64,000 nt of DNA from Arthrobacter sp. FW306-07-I (lineage in GTDB: Bacteria > Actinomycetota > Actinomycetes > Actinomycetales > Micrococcaceae): the NCBI RefSeq assembly GCF_021800405.1, contig NZ_CP084551.1, positions 1 to 64,000 on the forward strand, read 5' to 3'. Shown one piece after another: positions 52,378 through 61,595 of this stretch. The notes under the pieces are model-generated. The model was not told the origin of the DNA and made no database searches. It saw nothing but the letters and a program-made list of their open reading frames with translations. The translations under genes were made by a program, and so were the position numbers. Numbering within the stretch: the first letter of the stretch is position 1; the number at the start of each line of letters is the position of its first letter.

Positions 52378-55300
52378 GCCATGCGCAGCTGATGGAGCTG
52401 GAGTTCGAGGAAAATCTTTGCGCCGAGCTCTCCGAACAAGGCTGGGTCTACGAGGACGACGGAAAACCGATTGATTGGGACGTCGCTCTGGCCTTGGTGC
52501 CCGGTGATGTGCTGCGCTGGCTGAACCTGCAGTACCCGGACGAGTATACAAAGGCTGTTCCCGATGACCTGGTGAACGGCGCGAAGGAAGCTGCCGAGCG
52601 TAAGCTCCTGGAGCACGTCACCAAGGAACTGGCCAAACCTACGAGGATGGATCCGACCACCGGCCACCCGATCGGTGGCCTACTCGGCGTGCTGAGGCGA
52701 GGCTTCAACTTCGCCCAAATAGGCCGGCCCACGGCCAAATTCGGCCCGATGATGGCATTCCCGCCTGCAAACCCAAACCTGACAGAGGTCCTCGAAGCGT
52801 CCGATGCTGTGCGCCTGCGTATCTTGCGACAGGTGCGCTTCGATACCGGGACAAATGAGTCCATCGACGTCGTGCTGTCGGCCAACGGCATCCCGGTAGT
52901 GACGATGGAAATTAAGACCGACAACACCCAGACGGTCATCCATGCCATCCGTCAGTACAAGCAGGACCGCAAGCCCGGGAAGGCCAGCGCACTACTGGCC
53001 CCCGGACGTGTCCTCGTTCACTTCGCGGTTTCCAACGACCTGGTTTACATGACTACGAAGCTCCAGGGGGAGGACACAGTCTTCCTGCCGTTCAACCAGG
53101 GCAATGAAGGGCACGAAGGCAACCCGCCCTCCGACGGGTCTTCCACGAACTACCTCTGGCGCGCCATCCTCGCCCGACCGACCTTTATGCGCATCCTCAA
53201 GGACTTCGCACTCTGGGAACCGAACAAGACTGGTAAAAAAGACGAGGGTCGGCTCGTGTTTCCGCGCTTCCATCAGCTACGCGCCGTCGAGCGCGTGGTC
53301 GGCGACATCGAGACCCATGGTCCTGGCGGGCGCTACCTGATCTGGCACTCCGCCGGCTCCGGCAAGACCAAGACCATTGCGTGGCTGAGCCACCGCCTAA
53401 TTCGCCACATGAGCTCCGACGCCAAGTCGACCTTCGACTCCGTCATCGTCGTCACCGACCGCACGGTTCTGGATGAGAACATCCGCCACGACATGAACCT
53501 GGTCCAGTCCAGCCGAGGACTGGTCTTCACGGTCGGTGAAAAGTCAGGGGCAAAATCACCGCAGCTGAAGAAGTCGCTGCTGGAGGGCGACCACATCATC
53601 ACCTGCACGTTGCAGACCTTCCCCGAGTTGATGAAGCTCATAGAGGACACAAGCGAACTCCGCGGTAGGCGTTGGGCGGTCGTTGCGGACGAGGCGCATT
53701 CGTCGCAGTCCGGCTCGGGGGCGCGCAATCTCAAGGAACTGCTGGCCGACGTGGACCTCGACGACGACGAGGACATCAGCGCTGACGACTTGTTGCAGGC
53801 CAAAGACTCGGCCATCGCCGCGTCCAGTAACATCACGTTCATCGCCCTGACGGCTACTCCGAAGGCAAAGACGCTGCGACTGTTCGGGACCGAGCGCGAC
53901 GGCCGGTGGGAAGCCTTCGATACCTACACGATGGCCCAAGCTATCGAAGAGGGCTTCATCCTCGACGTGCTGTCCAACTACTCGACGTACGACATGTTCC
54001 TCAGGGTCAAGAACGAGCTGGACGCCGAAACTGAGATCCAGGTCAACACCGGTGAAGCGGTGACCAATATCGTCCGCTACGCACGCCTGCACCCGACTGC
54101 GATCGCTCAAAAGGTCAGGGTTGTCGTGGAGCACTTCCGCCGCAACGTTGCGCATATGCTCTCAGGTACAGCAAAGGCCATGGTTGTCACCAGCTCGCGC
54201 ATCGAGGCTTATCACTGGTCCACGAAGATGAACGAGTACATCGCAAGCCAGGGCTATTCCGACATGCGCACCCTCGTCGCGTTCTCAGGCACCCTCACAC
54301 CCGACGGGACTGACGGCGTGACCGAAGCGGGATTAAACCAGCGCAGCGACACCGCCAAGTCATTCCGTGAAGAAGACGAGTACAGGGTTCTCATCGTTGC
54401 CAACAAGTTCCAGACGGGATTTGACGAGCCGCGTCTGATGGCGATGTACGTCGATAAGAAGCTTTCCGGGGTTGCCACTGTCCAAACGCTCTCGCGTCTC
54501 AACCGGACTTACCCCGGCAAGCCGGCGCCGATGGTGGTGGACTTCCGAAACTCCCCTCAGAACGTCCAGGCTGACTTCAAGGTGTACTACTCGGATGCAC
54601 ATGTAAATGGAGACGTTGATCCCAACGCTCTATACACCCTTGCCGACCGGCTGGACACCGCCGACATCTACACCTTGGACGAGATGAACGCGGTCGCGAA
54701 GGCTTACTTAGAAGACGAAGGCGGAGAAGCACTTCAGAAGTCACTCGGGCTGATCAAGAACCGCTGGAATGGGCAGTGGCAGCAAGCAAGAGTTAAAAAG
54801 GACAAACCCAAGCGTGAGTTACTTGAAAGCTTCCGGGCCGACGTGATCGGCTACCGGAATGCCTGGCAGTTCCTTAGCCAGATTGTCGACTACCAGGACC
54901 CGGACCTCCACCGTCGCGCCATCCTGACGACTCTTTTGGCTAGGAATCTGCACGTCGACGGCAGACAGCACGACGACAGCTACCTAGAGGGCGTGCAACT
55001 CTCCGGTGTGAAGTTCACTCCGTCGGCTATCAGCGAGGACCACTCGTTGACAGAGGGCGGCGACGGAGCGATAAGGCTGCCTGAGTTTGAGGGCGAACAC
55101 AAGTCGGGGGGAGCGCCAATCCGGGGGCCACTCGACGAAGCGATCAGCCGCGTCAACGAAATGTTCCAGTCCAAGGGCGTCGAGGTGAATTCAGCAAGCG
55201 TTGCTGGTTTCATCACCACCTACTGGGGGTTCCTGGACTCCAACACGGAGGCCGTAGCGATGGCTAAGAATAACAGCGCAGCTCAGCTCAAAGCTTCCGA

Positions 55301-55472
55301 GAGCTTCGGCGGCGCGGTCGGGTTAGCGATGCTCAAGGCATGCCAGGAGTCGCAGGAAATCCAGTCGTATTTGGCAGATCCAGAATTTTTGGCGGAAATC
55401 ACGAAAATCAGCGCCGATGCCTTACACGCGGAACACCACACCGCCCCCTCATCAGACAATTCCTTGGCATGA
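52374..55472 (+). CDS. hsdR: Type I restriction-modification system, restriction/translocase subunit
   Basis: 1,032 residues. The N-terminal nuclease domain has TMEIKTD near residue 180 (PD-ExK core); Walker A SAGSGKTKT is near residue 326 and the DEAH box ADEAHSSQSG near 439. The helicase part continues with FIALTATPKAKTL, VVTSSRIEAYHW, VANKFQTGFDEP and LSRLNRTYPGK. It translocates and cuts unmodified DNA. Full length and apparently intact. Confidence 0.93.
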   Translation: MSHAQLMELEFEENLCAELSEQGWVYEDDGKPIDWDVALALVPGDVLRWLNLQYPDEYTKAVPDDLVNGAKEAAERKLLEHVTKELAKPTRMDPTTGHPIGGLLGVLRRGFNFAQIGRPTAKFGPMMAFPPANPNLTEVLEASDAVRLRILRQVRFDTGTNESIDVVLSANGIPVVTMEIKTDNTQTVIHAIRQYKQDRKPGKASALLAPGRVLVHFAVSNDLVYMTTKLQGEDTVFLPFNQGNEGHEGNPPSDGSSTNYLWRAILARPTFMRILKDFALWEPNKTGKKDEGRLVFPRFHQLRAVERVVGDIETHGPGGRYLIWHSAGSGKTKTIAWLSHRLIRHMSSDAKSTFDSVIVVTDRTVLDENIRHDMNLVQSSRGLVFTVGEKSGAKSPQLKKSLLEGDHIITCTLQTFPELMKLIEDTSELRGRRWAVVADEAHSSQSGSGARNLKELLADVDLDDDEDISADDLLQAKDSAIAASSNITFIALTATPKAKTLRLFGTERDGRWEAFDTYTMAQAIEEGFILDVLSNYSTYDMFLRVKNELDAETEIQVNTGEAVTNIVRYARLHPTAIAQKVRVVVEHFRRNVAHMLSGTAKAMVVTSSRIEAYHWSTKMNEYIASQGYSDMRTLVAFSGTLTPDGTDGVTEAGLNQRSDTAKSFREEDEYRVLIVANKFQTGFDEPRLMAMYVDKKLSGVATVQTLSRLNRTYPGKPAPMVVDFRNSPQNVQADFKVYYSDAHVNGDVDPNALYTLADRLDTADIYTLDEMNAVAKAYLEDEGGEALQKSLGLIKNRWNGQWQQARVKKDKPKRELLESFRADVIGYRNAWQFLSQIVDYQDPDLHRRAILTTLLARNLHVDGRQHDDSYLEGVQLSGVKFTPSAISEDHSLTEGGDGAIRLPEFEGEHKSGGAPIRGPLDEAISRVNEMFQSKGVEVNSASVAGFITTYWGFLDSNTEAVAMAKNNSAAQLKASESFGGAVGLAMLKACQESQEIQSYLADPEFLAEITKISADALHAEHHTAPSSDNSLA

Positions 55473-55690
55473 AAGGGATGAAGGAGAAGTCGCATACGGC
55501 TGCAGGCCTCGCTGAAGCTATTCGAGAGGCTCGACATCAGCGAGGCTGGTCGCAGGAAACCCTCGCCGAACAGGCCGGGGTCTCGCGACCTACCATCGCT
55601 CGTGTAGAAGCGGGGAACGATATCTCAACCGCGACCCTTTCCAAGGTCGCAGAGGCACTTGGGCTCACCTTGAAGGTGGAATCTTTGTAG
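55469..55690 (+). CDS. XRE-family regulator at the end of the restriction operon
   Basis: 73 residues, almost entirely a helix-turn-helix: HQRGWSQETLAEQAGVSRPTIARVEAGN...TATLSKVAEALGLTLKVESL. Overlaps hsdR by four bases (ATGA), so it is made from the same transcript. It may control expression of the operon like a C-protein, or be the antitoxin half of a HipB-like unit; no toxin follows. Confidence 0.75.
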   Translation: MKGMKEKSHTAAGLAEAIREARHQRGWSQETLAEQAGVSRPTIARVEAGNDISTATLSKVAEALGLTLKVESL

Positions 55691-55729
55691 CAAGACAACC
55701 CTCTGTTGTGGCTTTGAGTGTGACTTTTG

Positions 55730-55767
55730 GCGATAAATGGCGGTCTTTTTGCGGCGCTATTTATCGC
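55730..55767. repeat. Inverted repeat at the end of the resolvase gene
   Basis: GCGATAAAT (55730-55738) and ATTTATCGC (55759-55767), perfect 9-bp arms with 20 bases between. It overlaps the 3' end of the serine recombinase pseudogene. Either a recombination (res-type) site or a terminator shared by the converging genes. Confidence 0.4.
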
Positions 55768-56362
55768 GTTCCTAGCAGTCGGCACCGCGTCCGTCTTCTG
55801 ATGGTGCGCCTTTGCAGCTCGCGGTACACCGTCGTCCGCGACACCCGGAACAGCTCGGCCAATTCAGCCTGCGTATGCTCGCCGGCGTCATGCAGGGACA
55901 GAAGATGCTTCCGCTGCGTCTTGGACAACTTGGGCTGCTTGCCTTTCAGCCGCCCCTTCGCCTTAGCGACCGCCATTCCCTCACGGGTGCGCATCCGGAT
56001 CAGATCCGCCTCAAACTCGGCCACCATTCCCAGGACGTTGAACAGCAGCCGGCCAACCGGATCGTTCGGATCGTGGGTGCTGCCGCCGAGACTAAGCACT
56101 ACCTCCTTGGCTGTCAGCTCGTCGGCTATATCTCTGGCATCGGAAAGGGAGCGCGCCAGCCGGTCGAGCTTGGTCACCACGAGCGTATCGCCGGTCCGGC
56201 ACGCCGCCATCGCTTCACGGAGCCCAGGGCGCACCCGATTCGCCCCGTAAGTCCGTGATCGACATAGATCTGGGCCTCCTCTACACCCAGGGCAAAGAGG
56301 GCATTACGTTGAGCGGTCAGGTCCTGATCAATCGTCGAGACCTGGGCATAACCGATCTTCAT
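55761..56362 (-). pseudogene. Serine recombinase (resolvase/invertase family), frameshifted
   Basis: N-terminal piece from ATG 56362: MKIGYAQVSTIDQDLTAQRNAL...YVDHGLTG, with the catalytic serine in VST. The rest continues in the next frame from about 56245: REAMAACRTGDTLVVTKLDRLARS, PVGRLLFNVLGMVAEFEADLI and a C-terminal HTH (HTQAELAELFRVSRTTVYREL). A single-base shift near 56245 breaks it. Confidence 0.8.
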
Positions 56363-56560
56363 TCCAGTCATAAGGAACACGGTTGCAGTAATCCCCCCCG
56401 TCACCGTGCATTTGATCGTGCAGGTCTTACGTACATGACCTAGGCCAGCAACCGCGCGGAACGTGACGGCGGACTTCCCCGATACGGTGATCGACCGGCT
56501 AACGGGCGGGGCGAAGGCATGCGACGCTGAACGGGCGCAGATGATCAGTAGCATTGCCAC

Positions 56561-57157
56561 ATGCGAGTGCAGATGGATGACCTGGGGATCTCGGTCTTCG
56601 GCATGAGTGTGGGGGATGTGGCGACCTGGGCTGGCGCGATTGCGACAAGTGCTGCAGTCTGGGTTGCAATCCTCGGTCTTCGCACTGAGAGAGCGCGACG
56701 AATCGCTGCTGAGGTAGAACGAGCAGCGCACGTGAAGAGAGCCCAAGCGGAGCGGGTCTTTGGATGGTTTGGTGGCCGCGTCGAGGGACAGGATATGGTC
56801 GACTCTTTGGTCGTAAGAAATGATTCCCAGTTGCCCATCTACAACGCGGTAGTCAGCCTCGTGCTGCTCCAAGGCGCGGGAGCCAGGACAGGTGAGGATC
56901 TTTCAAGTCTGGACTTGCGATGGACCTATCAGAAGACCGTACTCGTCGTTCCTCCGGGGACTTGGCGGGTCCGGGTCCAAAGCGGGTGGCAAGGGATGAG
57001 TCGCCGCGCCGGGGTAGAAGTGGCGTTCCGCGATGCCCAAGGCAGTGCCTGGATCCGGCGTGCAAACGGCATCCTAGAAGTTCTCGCGGAGGACCCCTTC
57101 GACCATCTCAATGTCTCTCGGCCAGTGACCGACGAGCCGCTCGAGCGCTTGGCGTAA
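56561..57157 (+). CDS. Hypothetical membrane-anchored protein
   Basis: 198 residues. One N-terminal hydrophobic segment (VATWAGAIATSAAVWVAIL), then a charged stretch (LRTERARRIAAEVERAAHVKRAQAERV) and a beta-rich domain (SLVVRNDSQLPIYNAVVSLVLL, WRVRVQSGW). This layout is common in phage-defence islands, but no named family is recognised. Start at 56561 or 56573. Confidence 0.55.
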   Translation: MRVQMDDLGISVFGMSVGDVATWAGAIATSAAVWVAILGLRTERARRIAAEVERAAHVKRAQAERVFGWFGGRVEGQDMVDSLVVRNDSQLPIYNAVVSLVLLQGAGARTGEDLSSLDLRWTYQKTVLVVPPGTWRVRVQSGWQGMSRRAGVEVAFRDAQGSAWIRRANGILEVLAEDPFDHLNVSRPVTDEPLERLA

Positions 57158-57257
57158 TGTAGGCCCAGCACTGCAGGCATCCAGCGAGCGATAGGCCCGA
57201 CGGCCTGCGCGGGCTTCCTGCTCTGCGGAAGATAGAGCCTTTGCCTTCTCGCAGCCT

Positions 57258-58232
57258 CTAGTGCCAGATGAAGTGGCCTTGGATCTTCGAGTCGAGACGG
57301 TTGGCGTCTTCATACAGAGTCCCCCGCATCTCAAGAAGGGCATTGTCGCTAAGCACCTTGTGGGCGGCCCAAAGGCGTGAGAAGCCGGACCCAGCCGGTT
57401 CGCTGTTGGACCTGCGGAAGTCGTTCGCGATGTCGCTCATGTCGGGATTCCGCCAAGACATGAAGCCATAGAGCGCTGAGAGGAAGAGCGCCAGAGGGGT
57501 CACATCGTCGTTCGATTTGATATGTGTGTGGGAGGTTGTAATGGTCTCGCCAAAAGCCGCCATCTCCGGGTTCCACCAGACCTTATCTGTATCTCCTTCG
57601 CCGGGGCTTCCGGGGTGTTCTAGGTAACAGGTCATCTTTGTCCACGTGCCCAAGTCCGCTACGCACACAAGGTCAATGCTCTCGGATGGGTGATGCGAAT
57701 GTTCGAGATCATTGTTGTAGAGGTGTTCCGCAACGTTTTTGACTGGTGTCGACCCATCGGCTTTCCAGCAGTGTGAGGCGGCGAGGAATCCGAAGACATA
57801 GGGCTTCCAAAGCTCGAGTCGCGCGTGCCCGCGTTCCGGGCCCACGACTTTCTGGAGTGCGGCGCTGTGTCGTGCCGCTTCGTCCAGGCCGTCGGGCCTG
57901 ACCGTGAGCTTGGTGGAGAATGCCGCAGCCACTCCTCCGGACATGACCTCGTTCATACCGCGCAGCATCTTTGGGTAACCGGGATTAAAGATCACTAAGT
58001 CGGTCTCGAATGGTGTGGCCTCCGAATCCCGTGGGCCGATAATGTACTTCCGAGTGTCGACCTCATACTGTGGAGGCAGCCAATTCTGGAGAAATCGCTG
58101 CCAGACCCGTTCGTTTCCATGGCCGACCTCCTGAGTTCGACCGGATTCGGCCGCCGTTCGGAACAGCTGGTCGTAGTCCTTCTGGATGTCCTGACTAGCG
58201 TCCTTCAGCCACTGATGATGTTTATGCCCCAT
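57258..58232 (-). CDS. DUF6602-like protein, possible nuclease fold
   Basis: 324 residues from ATG 58232 (MGHKHHQWLKDASQD). VWQRFLQNWLPPQYEVDTRKYIIG, then PFETDLVIFNP and AFSTKLTVRPDGLDEAARH, matches the pattern of DUF6602 proteins, which resemble PD-(D/E)xK nucleases. The open frame extends to 58388 (TTG), but a possible promoter (TTGACA-N17-GCATTA, minus strand 58388-58360) lies inside that extension, favouring the internal start. Next to restriction genes; function unknown. Confidence 0.55.
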   Translation of the reverse strand: MGHKHHQWLKDASQDIQKDYDQLFRTAAESGRTQEVGHGNERVWQRFLQNWLPPQYEVDTRKYIIGPRDSEATPFETDLVIFNPGYPKMLRGMNEVMSGGVAAAFSTKLTVRPDGLDEAARHSAALQKVVGPERGHARLELWKPYVFGFLAASHCWKADGSTPVKNVAEHLYNNDLEHSHHPSESIDLVCVADLGTWTKMTCYLEHPGSPGEGDTDKVWWNPEMAAFGETITTSHTHIKSNDDVTPLALFLSALYGFMSWRNPDMSDIANDFRRSNSEPAGSGFSRLWAAHKVLSDNALLEMRGTLYEDANRLDSKIQGHFIWH

Positions 58233-58369
58233 GCCAGTCAAGTTTCGCAGAGAAGAGGCGAGCGGCGTCTTACCGACGCGGTTAACTTCTCTGACCTGAA
58301 CGACCGCTTCTGGCGGCCCGTGCGTCCGGTAAAGGCTCCTCAATTGACCCTTGTGGATGTAATGCCCCA

Positions 58370-58400
58370 TTGATACATTTTGTGTCAATCGAGTGATACA
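58370..58400. promoter_or_regulatory. Operator/promoter region between divergent genes
   Basis: TTGATACA (58370) and TGTGTCAA (58381-58388) form an imperfect inverted repeat, and TGATACA recurs at 58394. The minus strand reads TTGACA there as a possible -35 box. YtrA-type GntR proteins bind inverted GTGTA/TACAC-like sites, so this may be the operator of the regulator at 59341. Confidence 0.4.
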
Positions 58401-58411
58401 TGGAGGTCGCC

Positions 58412-59344
58412 GTGCAGCAGTGGAGAATCACTTTTCTGGAGTTGTCGCCCTTGCTGCTGGGCGCGGTAGTGTCCGTTGGCATATGGCCTGTGATCTGGAA
58501 GGACCGGGCGGTGCTGAGGGGCCGGGCGGGTGTTCTCGCAGCCAGCGGCGGTCTGCTTCCGGTCGTAGTTAGCTGCCTGTACTCGGTGATGGCAATTACG
58601 CCGCAACTGCTCGCCTGGACGGGGCGGGACGTGAGTATTGGTAATCAGGAAGCCAGGTTTGTCATGCCGTTGGCTGGCGGGCTTATCGCCTTGGCCGTAC
58701 TCTTTGTTCCCGGCCCCCGGAGTCCTTCCGGATCGACGACCGCGGGCATTGCCCGAAGGACAGCGTGGACTTTCCTTTCGGCTGGCTGGCCGGTCGCACT
58801 GATCACTGTAGTTGGCGTTACGATCGCCCTCTCGGTTGCGGCAGGGTTGGCATCCGCTCCGGATGAAACAGGCCGTTACACCATGTTCAGTTTCAAAATC
58901 GGAACTACGAGCGTGGGCTCTACGATTTACGGCTGGTACTACTCAGTTCCGGCGATGTTTCTCCTTGTGGTTCTGATCAGCGCGGCGTGGGCGGCCCTGG
59001 CACTGATTGCCCGCCGTCCGCTGGGTGAGTCCAGAGAACAGGACGCTGCTGTCCGCCGAATCCAGAGCCGGAACATAGCCGCTACGGTCACCGGTGCTCT
59101 GCTCTTCCACCTGGCCGCGATCCTCGGCTCGCTGGCGGGAACATCAAGGGTGGGAGGTGCGCTCCCCACCGATACCGCCGGAGTAATCAACGTGGGGTCC
59201 TCCTTCGCCGCCCTGGGCACTTTTCTCAACGTCAGCAGTTTCGTGGCAACGTGCCTCGGCGCAGCGCTCTGCCTCAGCGTTGTACTCACTGCCGTTCCCT
59301 GGACCGCTGGGGCGCGGCAGTCCACCATCAAGTCCGCGCCATGA
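58412..59344 (+). CDS. Multi-pass membrane protein, co-transcribed with a GntR regulator
   Basis: 310 residues with about eight hydrophobic segments (LELSPLLLGAVVSVGIW, LAASGGLLPVVVSCLYSV, MPLAGGLIALAVLFV, VALITVVGVTIALSVAAGL, VPAMFLLVVLISAAWAAL, AATVTGALLFHLAAIL, VATCLGAALCLSVVL). GTG 58412 is favoured because GGAGG lies 5 bases before it; ATG 58400 overlaps that site. Overlaps the GntR gene by four bases. Likely a transport or stress-response membrane protein under YtrA-type control. Confidence 0.65.
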   Translation: MQQWRITFLELSPLLLGAVVSVGIWPVIWKDRAVLRGRAGVLAASGGLLPVVVSCLYSVMAITPQLLAWTGRDVSIGNQEARFVMPLAGGLIALAVLFVPGPRSPSGSTTAGIARRTAWTFLSAGWPVALITVVGVTIALSVAAGLASAPDETGRYTMFSFKIGTTSVGSTIYGWYYSVPAMFLLVVLISAAWAALALIARRPLGESREQDAAVRRIQSRNIAATVTGALLFHLAAILGSLAGTSRVGGALPTDTAGVINVGSSFAALGTFLNVSSFVATCLGAALCLSVVLTAVPWTAGARQSTIKSAP

Positions 59345-59688
59345 TCATCGCCCTTTCCACGACTGGCGGAACCCCCGCTGAGCAGGTACACGACCAGATC
59401 CGCGGTCTGATCACCACCGGGGCACTCGCTGCAAACGAACGGCTCCCGTCGGTCCGACAGCTCGCAGCTGATCTCCGAGTCGCCCCCGGCACTATCGCGA
59501 AGGTCTACAAGCAACTAGAAGAAGAACACTTCGTTGAGACTCGAGTCGGAGCCGGCACCCGAGTCAGTCCCCACGCCGCGGCCGTCTCCAAGGAAGTCGC
59601 TCGAGCTGCACGAAAGCTAACCGACGTATGCAAGCGGGACAACCTCGAACTCAACGAAGTCCTCCAGATCATCCGTGCAACTTGGTAG
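59341..59688 (+). CDS. GntR-family regulator, YtrA subfamily
   Basis: 115 residues. Winged helix: PAEQVHDQIRGLITTGALAANERLPSVRQLAADLRVAPGTIAKVYKQLEEEHFVETRVGAGTRV. The short C-terminal tail without a ligand domain marks the YtrA subfamily, which usually autoregulates an operon with membrane proteins. That fits the overlapping upstream gene. Confidence 0.82.
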   Translation: MIIALSTTGGTPAEQVHDQIRGLITTGALAANERLPSVRQLAADLRVAPGTIAKVYKQLEEEHFVETRVGAGTRVSPHAAAVSKEVARAARKLTDVCKRDNLELNEVLQIIRATW

Positions 59689-59742
59689 AGGACGGGGCCT
59701 GCACGTAGAAGGATCCTTGACAGCGCACCGCGGTATCGCACA

Positions 59743-60054
59743 TTAGTCGTCGTCCCGCTCGGGTTCCAGAGGACGACCAACAGCAATGCGCCGCTGGTCT
59801 TCTTTGTGGGATCTATGGACCAGCCTGAACCGGAGTAGTCCCTTCAGCATCAGGCCGCCGGCCACCAGCATGAGCATTGCCAACAGTCCGATGGCCCAGT
59901 ATGTATTCGGATCGCTGGCCTTGGGCTGGAAGATCACGTACACGATGAGGACAAGGAACAATGTGAAGTTAGCGATGGCGAACGGCCCGAACATAGAGTA
60001 CGCGGCTTGCCAAGTACGCCTACTAGTCGTGAGTTTCCTCGGTGCTCCGGTCAC
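59743..60054 (-). CDS. Small two-pass membrane protein
   Basis: 103 residues; hydrophobic segments FGPFAIANFTLFLVLIVYVIF and YWAIGLLAMLMLVAGGLMLKG, then a basic tail. No family recognised. Converges with the GntR gene. Confidence 0.5.
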   Translation of the reverse strand: MTGAPRKLTTSRRTWQAAYSMFGPFAIANFTLFLVLIVYVIFQPKASDPNTYWAIGLLAMLMLVAGGLMLKGLLRFRLVHRSHKEDQRRIAVGRPLEPERDDD

Positions 60055-60156
60055 ATCAACGATTCCCCCGATCCATCTCTAAACCCATCTGAAAAGGCCG
60101 GTCCCCTATCTGCCTGATTACGCTTCCAGGTTGATCGTTGCCAGTCATGGCTCAGG

Positions 60157-60420
60157 CTAACCCTGAACTTGCGTTATCGATAGGCATTTTCGACGGTCTG
60201 ATTCCATCAGGTATCCACGAACGAGGTGGTTAACCACAGTCGTCTGCTCCCTGCGAACAACAATGGGCTTCACCTCCAACGCGCCCATAAGCCGGTGGCG
60301 TGCCGGACGCCGCGGCGTCCGATTCGGGATCGCTAAACGCACAGATGGCCTACTGTTTGCTACGTTCGGGTAGATCCCCAATACTGAGTTCTCTAGGTCT
60401 ACGATCCCTGAAGTAGACAT
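60157..60420 (-). CDS. Hypothetical protein (weak)
   Basis: 87 residues from ATG 60420 (MSTSGIVDLENSVLGIYPNVANSRP...). No ribosome site and no recognised family; kept only because the frame is open across an otherwise empty 420-base stretch. Confidence 0.25.
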   Translation of the reverse strand: MSTSGIVDLENSVLGIYPNVANSRPSVRLAIPNRTPRRPARHRLMGALEVKPIVVRREQTTVVNHLVRGYLMESDRRKCLSITQVQG

Positions 60421-60474
60421 TGTTAGTCGATGCCAGTACAAGGGCAGCGGCTTATTCTCTAGAAAGCAGATCGT

Positions 60475-60903
60475 ATGCCGAAATCATCCATCCAATGGTT
60501 TTGGGAACCGCGTCCAGAGGTCATGCATGCGCGACTGGAGATGTGGGAAAGCCGTCTGGGTCGGGAGGCTGTTGAGTCACTTGAACGAGGCAAAAAGCTG
60601 TTCAATGAGGCTCACCTTGCAGTTGTCATCCTGACTGTGTTGTATGTGGCTTCAGTCTTCGCGCATCTGCCCGTTTCTGGGGCAGCCTACATGGGGCTTG
60701 TTTGTCTAGTCTGGTTTCCCGCAGCGGGGCTCTCCATGTACCTCATGAAGCGGATGGAAAACCTTGTGCGACAGAAGTACCGGATCACCGGGCGCTTTCG
60801 GCCACCTCTGAGTTTCCGCAGACTTCAAACGCCGGAAGCTTTCGATGCATGGCTTCTGTGCCAGCACAGGATTCCTACTCCAGGCACCGAAATTCCCCGC
60901 TAA
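60475..60903 (+). CDS. Hypothetical two-pass membrane protein
   Basis: 142 residues. A charged N-terminus (FWEPRPEVMHARLEMWESRLGREAVESLERG) is followed by AHLAVVILTVLYVASVF and AAYMGLVCLVWFPAAGLSMYL, and a basic C-terminus (YRITGRFRPPLSFRRLQ). No family recognised. Confidence 0.5.
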   Translation: MPKSSIQWFWEPRPEVMHARLEMWESRLGREAVESLERGKKLFNEAHLAVVILTVLYVASVFAHLPVSGAAYMGLVCLVWFPAAGLSMYLMKRMENLVRQKYRITGRFRPPLSFRRLQTPEAFDAWLLCQHRIPTPGTEIPR

Positions 60904-61076
60904 TAACAGCTTGGCGACCGACAAAGCCCACCGTAAGCCGGTGGATTAGAGGAATGATCTTGCGTCCGGTGAGGCATCCCCTTGCGGGCGCATAGTCGAT
61001 CGCTGAACGGCGAGTCCTGTCAGCGACGGGATGCCCGACTGACGTCGTAAGGTCACAAGGAATGCACCAGACCGGT

Positions 61077-61334
61077 CTACGCCAATTCGACCTTGAATCC
61101 GCGGAACTCTAGCGCGTCCAGGACGAATTGTCGGATCTGCTCTGAATCGCCGGTCTTCGCAGCCAAGCTCCGTTGAAAATAGATGACAATACTCATGGGC
61201 GGGTTCAGCATCTCCGAATCTATGTCATATTGCTGGCCGTGAAAACTCACGGAAAGACCTACCCGGGCAATGCGAAGCTCGCCTTCAGTAGAAGACACGA
61301 CATTCGGTCCTGTTGCTTGGAACCCCCTACTCAT
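61077..61334 (-). CDS. Hypothetical protein, 85 residues
   Basis: Beta-rich start (GELRIARVGLSVSFHGQQYDID) and helical end (AAKTGDSEQIRQFVLDALEFRGFKVELA). No family recognised. The following 61335-61704 stretch holds only the palindrome at 61564. Confidence 0.45.
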   Translation of the reverse strand: MSRGFQATGPNVVSSTEGELRIARVGLSVSFHGQQYDIDSEMLNPPMSIVIYFQRSLAAKTGDSEQIRQFVLDALEFRGFKVELA

Positions 61335-61563
61335 CTTGGGCCCAAACTATTGACGTAGGTGACGTCGGGGGTAGGTTCATGCAGCCAGACTAGTCAGCTT
61401 GCTCCCGCAGCTCGGGCGCAACGCCAAAGCGACGTCCATCGCGTGCAGGTGGAAAGCGCACTTTGACCGATCCCCTTGCGGGCTGAGCTCATGCGCCAGA
61501 TAGCGCCGCCAGAACGCCGCCACTTATCGCCGGAAGACACAGGTTTTCGGAGGCTCGCCGAGC

Positions 61564-61595
61564 CGCTGGTCAGAAACGACCGTTTCTGACCAGCG
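61564..61595. repeat. Perfect 32-bp palindrome
   Basis: CGCTGGTCAGAAACG and CGTTTCTGACCAGCG flank AC; 15-bp arms without mismatch. It lies about 110 bases after the partition genes. Candidate centromere, replication or resolution site, or a terminator for the par operon, although no T run follows. Confidence 0.55.

Noticed and set aside
57258..58388. Full 376-residue version of the DUF6602-like protein
   Set aside because: The first ~52 residues start at TTG, overlap a possible promoter and show no conserved pattern.
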